The position numbers and the translations under genes are program-made. DNA of 64,000 nt from Blastomussa wellsi (Eukaryota; Cnidaria; Anthozoa; Scleractinia; Plerogyridae), in the NCBI GenBank assembly GCA_947652115.1, contig OX393562.1, forward strand, positions 15,881,217 through 15,945,216, read 5' to 3'. Under the pieces are notes generated by a model, which saw only the letters and a program-made list of their open reading frames with translations, made no database searches and was not told the DNA's origin. This document shows, piece by piece, positions 55,114-64,000 of this stretch; position 1 is the stretch's first letter; every line of letters begins with the position of its first letter.

Positions 55114-57589
55114 AGACATGAGTTAAAAATAGCACTTATATACGATTTTATTCAAAATCCCATTGAATAAGCTAGATTATATCTGTGATAATATTTCTTA
55201 TTTTATGACTGAGCTGTTACCTTTTTTCTATTTAAAGAAAGAAAGAGATTCCCCTAGGAACGGACGAACATGGATTTTTTGCTTGATTAGAGACTACTTC
55301 GAGCGTGCGAATTTCTCAGAATTAACGCCTCACTGCATTGGCCTGTGCAGCCGGGACACCAAAGCAGTAATCTACAACATATAGGAGTCAACAGTTTGTA
55401 GGAATTTTCACTTATTCGCATCTCGTGTGCCCAAACGTTCTCCTCTTGAGCTGGAAAATTATGGCAAACGGACTTTCGGTTTTTGCAATGTGCTTATCTG
55501 CGACATGCAAAATTGCCTTATGACGTCATCAAAGTCTAAGGTGGCAGAGCAGCTAGCCAGCTCGTTAGCTCCAAAAATATGGCTAGTTTCGCGTCCGTTT
55601 TCATGTTGTCTTGTTCATCTTCCAAGGTAAGCAATAACGTAATTTTGCTTTTCAGTGGAGGGGAAATCATACCTATTGTCTCTTTACCATGAACAAATCT
55701 TTCTTAATGGTGAAAGGGACTTGCCCAAACCGCAGTTAAGGTTTAAGTGATCTTCCCAGTGGGCACTGCTTCCTGTCACTTGTGTGGTAACACACTTGCA
55801 GGCTGTATAAGTTACGTGGCGCTGAAGGTGTAGCACTGTAAGCGCTTAAAATGTTTGTTGAAGCACTACAACTTTGTTAAAAAGACAGTGGAACATGATA
55901 TTCGAGCAACGCTAACTGCAACAAACGAGAGTGTAATGTTGCAAGATGTGTCAGTGTTAAGCTACAGGGCGTACCTTTTCATAGTTTCCATTGCAACTTA
56001 CAAAACTTAAGAAAACAAGACGTCAGAAACAGTGCAACTTGTTGGCGCCTTATGCAATGGTCTTTGATGGTCAGGGTTCCAATTTGCTTTGTTTTTATAC
56101 CATGTCATCTATTCCCGTAATTCAGCTTACGATATTTTGAAGTTCACTTAGTTTGAACCACTTTAGTTTATTTTTCCTAGCAGACTTGTTATGAGCATTG
56201 GCATACGGGCCGGGGGCGGGGAGGGAGGGCTGCGTTCCAACTTAGATTTTTCAAGCAGCCGAAGAGAAATTTGGGCAAGGCAACTTTGGAGAATGTTTTG
56301 GGTAAATGGTTCACAGTCCCCCTGGCAAAAAATTGCCCGTATGACTATGGTGATGAGATTGATAGTACTTGGCACTGAACTCAGGACAAGAACACAGACC
56401 AATGCACATTACTTTGAAACTGGGTGACTTAGTTTTGTAAATTGGAATGTAAATTTCTCTTCGGTAGCAGACATCAAAGAACACAGAAAATTATTTGCAA
56501 TTTTCAGCGTTTTTTTTGTTAAATTTTATTTTAAGTATGACAAGGAATCAAAGTGGTTGTTAATTTGGAATCTGAGAGGTACAGAAATCGGCGAGTTTTC
56601 AAAAAATATCTACTCATTTTCTGAGCAATATAATATAGCTTCCGGTTTTAAACAAACAAGATATTTTGAAGAAAGATCTTGATATCGTTCACCCGCTAAG
56701 AAATCTCAAAAATTTAAAAGCAAGCAATGATGCATTCAACTTTCTAGGAATTCACGCACTACTTCACATTACGTCTAGGCAAGCGCTACTTAAACTTTTT
56801 TATTCCTTAACGCACATTAAATTCTTTTTAAATTATTCCAAAACATGAAAAACATTACATATCAGATTAAAACAGCTAATTCCAGAGCTTTAATCGATTC
56901 TTTTTCGCAACACACGCGGTTATGCTATAATTATACGCATGCGTAGATGCAACGACACTTTTCCCAGAATGAACGGTCTGTTAAGTAACGGTACTTAAGA
57001 TTCACGACCTGGTGCCTACTGCCTACACGGAACTAGTAACTGCTCATATTTTGCTTGCTCTTCCTAGTAGTGAAATCTTGGTGCTGCTTTGAGAGTCTTT
57101 GGAGACATTTTGATCTATCGATTCAGAAAGTTGAAAGAAACTTAAAGATTACAAGAAAGAAGCAATTCTAAAGATTGAAAAAAACGCAACATTCAGTTAA
57201 GTACATCTATGTAAACTTTTTGTAGCTGTAGGACAATTATTTGATTTTGATTTAGAATTAGCGTGCATATGGTTTCCTTCCATGAAATATAAATGAGCCC
57301 AACGCAACCTTGCATTTAATAGTTGTATTTTTCCTTTTGATTTACTCTATAAAAAATTAGTTTTAAACAGCCCATCTTGCAGGCTACAAAGCTGTAATTT
57401 CATAAAAATGAAATGAAATTAATATTTCGCAAGAAAAGGAATACGAAAATAAGGAGGAAAGAAATTTAAAGTATTATATTTTTGTATTATAATATTCAAG
57501 TCTATACAAATCAACAGGTCAGGTAAGTTCAACTAAGTCTGGTATATTTTATGTAGAGGTATTTAGTAATATAAGTGAGCTAGTAAATT

Positions 57590-59640
57590 TGATAGGTAGT
57601 CAGTGATATAGTTAGTCAGTTAATAAGTTAGTCTGTTCTAACTAATCAGACAGTTATTTCGTTGGTTAGTTAGTTAATTAGTAAGTTAAGTTTATTAGTT
57701 AGTTCAATTTTTAGTTAGATAGTGAGTTAATTAGACAGTTAGTTAGTTCATTAGTAAGTTAGCTAGGTAGTTCACTAGTAACTTAGTTCATTAGTAACTT
57801 TATCAATGGTTAGTTTTTTGTTAGGATGGTTGGTTGGTTGGTTGGATAGTTGGTTGCCTAGCTATTTGGTTTGTTGGATGGCTAGCTGGTTGGATGTTTG
57901 GATGGGGGCTTTGTGGATTGGTTAATTGGTTATTTGATATGTTGGTTGGTTGGTTGATTAGTAAGTTGGTTTGAATAATTAGATGGGGGTTATTGGGATG
58001 TTCAGTTGGGTGTTTGGCTGGACGCTTTATTGGTTGGTTGGTTGGCTGGTTGGTTGGTTGGTTGGTTGGTTAGTTGGATGATTGGTTGGTTGGTTGGTTG
58101 GTTGGTTGGATGGATGGCTGGGTAGTTGGTTGGTTGGTTGGATGGTTGGATGGTTGGATGGTTGGCTGGTTGGTTGGTTGGTTGGTTGGTTGGTTAGTTG
58201 GATGATTGGTTGGTTGGTTGCTTGGTTGGTTGGATGGATAGCTGGGTAGTTGGTTGGTTGGTTGGATGGTTGGATGGTTGGATGGTTGGATGGTTGGCTG
58301 GTTGGTTGGTTGGTTGGTTGGTTGGTTGGATGGTTGATTGGTTGGGTAGTTGGTTGGATGGTTGGCTGGTTGGTTGGATGGTTGGTTAGTTGGTTGATTG
58401 GTCGGTTGGTTGGGTAGTTGGTTGGATGGTTGGATGGTTGGCTGGTTGGTTGGTTGGTTGGATGGTTGGATGGTTGGATGGTTGGCTGGTTGGCTGGTTG
58501 GTTGGTTGCTTGGGTAGTTGGTTGGATGGTTGGCTGGTTAGTTGGATGGTTGGTTGGTTGGGTGATTGTTTGGTTGGTTGGTTAATTGATTGATTGCTTG
58601 GTTGGTTGATTGGTTAGTAGGTTGGTTGGTTGGTTGATTGTATGGTTGGTTGGTTGGTTGGTTGTTTGATTGATTGATTGATTGATTGCTTGGCTGCTTG
58701 GTTGATTGATTGATCGGTTGATTGGTTGGCTGGTTGGTTGATTGATTGATTGATTGATTGATCGATTGATTAATTAATTGGTTGGTTGATTGATTGATTG
58801 ATTGATTGATTTGTTGATTGGTTGGTTGGCTGATCATGATTGGTTGGTTGGTTGATTGGTTGTTTGGGTGATTGGTTGGTTGATTGATTGGTTGGTTTTT
58901 TGGTTGGTTGGTTGGTTGGCTGGTTGATTGGTTGTTGGTTGGTCTATTGATTTCATTGATTGATTAATTGGTTGATTGACTGGTTGATTGATTGGTCGGT
59001 TGGCTGTTTAGTTGGTCGATTAGTCGCTTGGTTGATTGGTTGGTTGGTTGGTTGATTGTTAGTTGGTTGATTGGCTGGTTGGTTGATTGGTGGTTGGTGG
59101 TTTTGTTGGTTGGTTTATTAGTTGGTTTGGTTAGTTAATTGGTTGGTTGGTTGGTTGATTGGTGTTTGGTCGTTTGGTTGATTGGTTGTTTGGTTTGTTG
59201 TCTGGTTGGTTGATTCGTTGGTTGGTTGGTTGGTTGTTTGATTGGTTGGTTGGTTGGTTTGTTATCTGGTTGGTTGATTCGTTGGTTGGTTGTTTGATTG
59301 GTTGGTTGGTTGGTTGGTAGATTCGTTGGTTGTCTGGTTGGTTGATTCGTTGGTTGGTTGGTTGTTTGATTGGTTGTCTGGTTGGTTGATTCGTTGGTTT
59401 TCTGGTTGGTTGATTCGTTGGTGGTTGGTTGTTTGGTTGGTTGATTGGCTGATTGGTTGATTGGTGTAAGGTTGTCTGGTTGGTTGGTGGTTGGTTGTCT
59501 GGTTGGTTGATTGATTGGTTGGTTGGTTGGTTGTCTGGTTGGTTGGTTGATTGGTTGGTTGGTTGGTTGATTGGTTGGTTGATTGGTGGTTGTTTGGTTG
59601 GTTGGTTGATTGGTTGGTTGGTTGGTTGATTGGATCAGGA
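57590..59640. repeat. GGTT/GATT-based simple-sequence array
   Basis: About 2 kb begins with diverged agttagttaatt units and then changes to (ggtt)n with gatt, ggat and ggct variants. The + strand is G/T only over long stretches. Frames reading VGWLVGWL on + or NQPTNQPT on minus are repeat artefacts. Confidence 0.95.
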
Positions 59641-61989
59641 TCAAGATAAACGTTAACCTAGCCTGTGCATGGCAAAATATCGATGCAATGAACACGCAAT
59701 TATGATAAACTAATTCACTGTCATCCAATGTCTGCACTTATTGCATTTTATAAATCAATTTTTTGAATGCACCATACTGTTAAAACATGGTAGCCAACTT
59801 TTTGAATTTTGAGACCTTTTTTTTCTTTATTTGTGTATCTCTTCGTTTGACTTTATTTCACTATTTTCAATGTTCCTTTTTGGTTAATGGATATTAACTG
59901 TTGATCAATCTACTATCAATTTACTTTTATTTGTTTCTGTTTTAATTACTAGCTAGCAGCTTTGGAAAAATTATATCCCTCCATTTCCAAATACAAGCGT
60001 TTTCACTGTTAAAATTAGAAACAACATCCTAAAGTTAGAGAACATATTCGGTGAATATGCATCTGAGAGACGGCAAATTCAGTATAAAGAAATCACAGAT
60101 CAGCTAGATGAAAAGGTAAAAATGAATTGGGAAAGAGAGTAAGATAGTTTAAAGGAGGAAATAGAGCTAGTATGCTCTTTGTCACGCTTTCAGGGTCATG
60201 AAACTTAAAGATAAAAACACGGATGCTGATTCTTAGAATTCTTTATAAAACCTCGAACAGTGTACACGATAGAGACAGGAACGCGGAAGGCAGGTAATTC
60301 GGAAGTGGACGTGAGTACGTGGGTACGTGAGTTAAATAGGAAGGAAGGTAGCAAGGGGGAACTATACTAAGAATGGAAAGAGACAGATACAAACACATCC
60401 AATTGGAGGTCAACAACTTCAACGTATGGCAAAAGATAACTGTGTTAGTGATTTAGGCAACTAACTAGAGCGTCATTCTGAGCACGTTTAATATCTAATT
60501 CCTGGAAATATAAATTGACTGACACATGTTATGAAAATTTCGTCTTCTGTAGTGCAAAGCATGACGTGTCCGATAATTCGTCCGCAACGTTTATGTCGTG
60601 AATGTTCCGTAAATTTCTAAGCTAAGCAATTTCTGATTAATTTCTCTACAATTCTGGTGAGAAATGGGGATAAGGCTAAAGGCGCTGGTTTTTCTTAAAA
60701 AAGAGAAAACAAAGTTTCGATCTCTTTAAGTGGAGTAAAGATTTATAGCTATTTTACATACCTTGTCGGAAATTTTCTTCAAACGCACATATCACCACGT
60801 TTGGTTAAGGGTACAAAACATGCAGCAACACAATTGAAACAAAACATAGATTTAACATTTACTTAGTTCCAGAAAGAATTTTACAAAGATTCACTTCTTT
60901 TTAGTTATGCCTGGGATTTGACACCAGCACTATAACATGCAAAGACGTTAACTACAGACCATGTGTCAGAAGGCAAGGAGCTAAGCATTCTATAGCAGAG
61001 GAATCTACTATTGAGGGTCGATGTATTGGATAGGAATTTTTACGCTTACAAAAATATATAAATATCTTGAGCACTCTGAGAAGTTGTTTGCAAAGTCACG
61101 ACAAAGATATCAAAAATCCGTGTGCTTACCGGCAGAAGGTACAACACGTTTTTGGATTGCCCTGCTCTTACCAAAGTATGCTGTCATTCTTCTTGCAACT
61201 TTGTTCGTTTTGTTTGTTTGTTGGTTTAACTTTGCAATTCTGACAAAAAACATATTTATCGATCATGACAGTGCCTTTTTATTTTATTGTTACAAATAGG
61301 TATCGCGCATTTGAAAAGGGAAGTGTTTAAATTCACGAAAAAGCAACATGGACTTACCAAACAGCATAAGAAGAATCAAGGCAATGCTACATTAACCAAG
61401 CTCTCACTGTGTAACCACTCCTGAAGCGGTATCTTTACTCAATGCATTTTTGCTGTGGGCCAAATTAGCCTCAGTTTTTAATAGCTGAAAAGATTAATTT
61501 CGTGAAGCAAAAAATGCACATGCAACTGATTGACAAAAATACTTTATTGGTTAATTCTCGTTAAGAGGGGACGACTAGAGTATTGATATGACAAGTTCTG
61601 TCATCATGTAGCCGTACATGCTTTATTTAAAGCTTGACACGCCAGATACCTTGACGAAAGCTTAGCTAGAAGTAGATTGCCCATATACACGTTTCCTTTC
61701 GGAGAATTAACGTGAATAGGTTAATTAACTGTTAGCAAGAGAGGAAGTCGTAGGTAGGGTGAGTGGGGGCCAGGGGTCGAGAATACTGGGCTTAATGAGC
61801 TTTACATCGTGACCAGACAAACGTCTTCCCTTGATCACTGGCGAAATGAAATATTTCCTTGTAGTTAATTTCTAGTCGCCTTCCTAATGATAGTGTACTC
61901 AACTCCTGCTAAAACGATAACCCGGTCGAAACATGTCAGATAAAATGTATCTTGGCAGTGTGGAGGTTCACAAGACATTCGATGGAGTA

Positions 61990-62277
61990 CGTAGGGAGAA
62001 ACAAATAAATAAATAAATAAATAATTACTTAATTGACCACTCCCCACTGGGGCTTTTCAGGGCCAATGTAAACAAACATATATTGTAAGTAAACATAACA
62101 CGGTAAGAATCCCAACTGGCAGGAGGCAGACCAGTTGGCTATTTACAAGCGTAGCTGAGGAGTTGAACTCAGGGCTACCGAGTACAACACCAGCTAGTGG
62201 TCAGAACGGGACTTGAACCCGCGACTTACGGATTTCAAGTCCAACGCTCCAACCACTCGGCCACGATGCCCCCTAAA
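61990..62277 (-). mobile_element. tRNA-Ser-derived SINE
   Basis: On the minus strand the head reads ggggcatcgtggccgagtgg (A box) then gttggagcgttggacttgaa with a TGA anticodon position, then gcgggttcaagtccc (B box). The acceptor ends do not pair, so it is not a working tRNA gene. A body with caactggtctgcctcctgcc follows, and the copy ends in (attt)n at 62003-62025. Confidence 0.85.
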
Positions 62278-63746
62278 CGAAACGCTTGAAGATGGAATGA
62301 AATTCAGGTTTCATATACTTTTTTATCTCTTCCTTATTCTCTATGCAATTATCTTCGTGTGCCATCTGTGCTGAGTGGTTTTGCTTATATTTTCCATAAA
62401 TAACACCGGAGCAATCACTTTTTGTATTAGAAACACATAACACAATTAATGAACTTGAAAATAGTTTCATTAAAAGTGATACTGGTACTAACCATGTAGT
62501 TGATATGCACAAAAACTGCTGAAATATCTTCTAGTCCATGAGAAATACAAATCGGAAATTTGAAGACCGACCATGCTATAACTACCATTCTATAAAGACG
62601 ACCACCAATTCAGTGCAAACTGCTTTTGAGATGATTTTCCTTGAGAGTTATTTTTTTTATTTTTTGAAACCATCGAAAAATTGGAATATAAATCGCTTTT
62701 GGTATATATTTGTGAGAATAAAAAAAACACAGAATTACACACTATGACCTTTAGCATACCGTTTGGTGGAAAACATCTTAGGAATACTGTATAAATTATT
62801 TATAAAATGAGAGTGAGAGGAACAGGAAAACATTTTTTTCTCTTAATATGAAGTAATGTTTTTTTTAAGTCAGTTCTTATCCACCAATAAACATTTACTT
62901 TCTAAAGTGACCCGGGCATCAAATTCTATGTATTGATTGTCAGCAGCACATTGTCACACCGACAAGTAATGAAAGTAAACGCAACACATTATCTAGACGC
63001 GTTTACCATGCAATATAAGTTGTAATATCACAAAATTCATAGAAATGACAACTTAGGAGATTTATGGCAATCAGTCAAGAGACAAATGGACTTGTTTTTA
63101 ACCGCCCGCAATCAAACCAGCTCAACCAACCGTATCACAGATGATTTTTTTAGTGTCACGCTATCAGGAACAATATGCCATCGATGATTCAAAAGGAGTA
63201 GTATTAAGCTAGTTCCGCTAGACTTTGTGTTACATTTCGTGTAGCTGTGCACCCTTTCTGATGTTTCCTTTCCTTTTTGTGAAACATAGTGGTGTAAATT
63301 CACCGGATTTGAGTTGTCTAAGTATTGCAGTCAATGATTTGAAGGGAATTTTCTAGCACCGAATGTCTACCCATAACTGTTGTTGTTCTGATCCTTGTAT
63401 TTTACCTGCCCTTGTAGAAGTCTCTTAACGTTGTTAGTTCTCAAATTCATTACTTTTTCCGCAGAGTAATACATCGTTTTCCGCAAAAGATTTGTCTCAA
63501 TATAAACTGTTGAATTATAATAATAAACAAGAAAATAATTGACTTTTAATTTTAAGGCATTTCATTGTTATGATAGCGGGTTTTAGTTTTGTTAAGACTT
63601 TCAATGACACTTTCTTTTTCACACAGAATTCAAGAGGAAATAGACGAAAACGACCGCAAATCAAAGAAATTGAGGATGAGAAGAGACTGAAAACCAGAAC
63701 TTCAATTGGCATGAAAACGAGTCTGCTGTTCCCATGGTGATTTAAA

Positions 63747-63890
63747 ATGGCGGTCAAAAATGGTGTATACAGCCTGGAGGAGAAGCGCGAAGCTGTGGCT
63801 TATTTCAACAAGAATGGAGTTCCAAAACAGATCGAGGAACTTCTCAATAAGATGTTCAAGGAAAAACCAGATGATATCTTTGGATATATG
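63747..63890 (+). CDS. ENO4: ENO4-like gene, first coding exon (partial gene)
   Basis: The exon encodes 48 residues from ATG to a TATATG/GTACGC donor in phase 0: MAVKNGVYSLEEKREAVAYF, then NKNGVPKQIEELLNKMFKEK and PDDIFGYM. The pattern AxxYFxxNxVPxxIEELLNxMFxxxPxDIFGY resembles the N-terminal helical segment of enolase 4 (ENO4), a sperm-flagellum enolase-like protein. The rest of the gene, including the enolase fold, lies beyond the window. The identification rests on one short exon, so another protein with a similar N-terminal dimerisation segment is possible. Confidence 0.6.
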
Positions 63891-64000
63891 GTACGCAGTT
63901 CAGGAGTTGCTTTGCTGTGCTTCTTTGTGTATTTTGGGCAGCTTCTCGATATATCAACAACGAACTGAAATACAACAATACCTCGTTCTCTTTATCCATT

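Larger units (their letters stand above)
41641..63746. other. Intergenic region from gene B to the ENO4-like gene
   Basis: About 22 kb with no convincing coding exon. The content is mostly MITE families M1-M4, a three-copy CCAATCA-bounded repeat (44.0, 46.1, 47.3 kb), a long fold-back (47.9-48.5 kb), two simple-sequence tracts and a tRNA-Ser-derived SINE. Segments without recognisable content include about 41.9-43.0, 44.3-45.7, 49.3-50.6, 51.5-53.3, 54.0-55.1, 55.7-57.5, 59.7-61.9 and 62.3-63.6 kb. Confidence 0.55.

Noticed and set aside
58198..59737. Frames reading VGWLVGWL (+) and NQPTNQPT (-) in the GGTT array
   Set aside because: Composition artefact of a simple repeat, without start context or conserved sequence.
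61021..61299. 92-codon frame with a hydrophobic stretch (LLLPKYAVILLATLFVLFVC)
   Set aside because: It lies in AT-rich intergenic DNA, has no recognisable family and no splice or regulatory support; a chance frame cannot be excluded.
62196..62277. Possible tRNA-Ser gene
   Set aside because: The A and B boxes and anticodon position are present, but the acceptor arms do not pair and a SINE body plus (ATTT)n tail follow.
63515..63757. 80-codon minus-strand frame beside the ENO4-like exon
   Set aside because: It is antisense to the probable 5' leader and start of the ENO4-like gene and has no family similarity.

Overview
The window looks like nuclear DNA of an anthozoan cnidarian, most likely a stony coral. 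It is AT-rich, has compact GT-AG exons in long repeat-filled introns, and carries Penelope-like, LINE, tRNA-SINE and fold-back MITE families of the kind common in coral genomes. The species call is inference. Every exon was placed by eye from reading frame, splice-site consensus and family similarity; no search was run.

The core (7.6-41.3 kb) is a head-to-tail pair of related genes of the fibroblast growth factor receptor (FGFR) family, both on the + strand. Gene A (7631-19792, 8 exons, 467 aa) has a signal peptide, three Ig domains and one membrane helix, then stops after a 37-residue cytoplasmic tail with no kinase. It resembles FGFRL1/decoy receptors. Gene B (24555-41251, 15 exons, 981 aa) has a signal peptide, three Ig domains, a Pro/Thr-rich stalk, a membrane helix, a complete FGFR-type tyrosine kinase and a long Ser/acid-rich tail. 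The two share a near-identical exon plan: 88 nt signal exon; 282/279 nt Ig1; 36/36 nt linker; 297/294 nt Ig2; 366/372 nt Ig3; all joined by phase-1 introns. This points to a local tandem duplication. The kinase-less copy keeps the more canonical FGF-binding type ectodomain, while the kinase copy has a diverged one. The splice phases would also allow the gene A ectodomain to be joined to the gene B membrane and kinase exons.

Left edge: a minus-strand partial coding exon (1-266) starts a divergent gene that runs off the window. From 267 to about 7.6 kb is intergenic with MITE-like repeats. Gene A introns hold an antisense LINE (8.85-10.9 kb), a TIR element, a Penelope-like GIY-YIG fragment, a second LINE remnant, a 1.2 kb GACT/GGCT array and SINE/MITE copies. 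The A-B spacer (19.8-24.5 kb) has MITE remnants and a large hairpin element. Gene B introns hold several TIR elements and a SINE directly next to the splice donor of the membrane exon.

From 41.3 to 63.7 kb I see no convincing gene. It holds a nested set of MITEs, a long fold-back element (47.9-48.5 kb), a perfect RFX X-box (55.1 kb) and a 2 kb GGTT array (57.6-59.6 kb). At the right edge, 63747-63890 is the first coding exon of an ENO4-like (enolase 4) gene that continues past the window.
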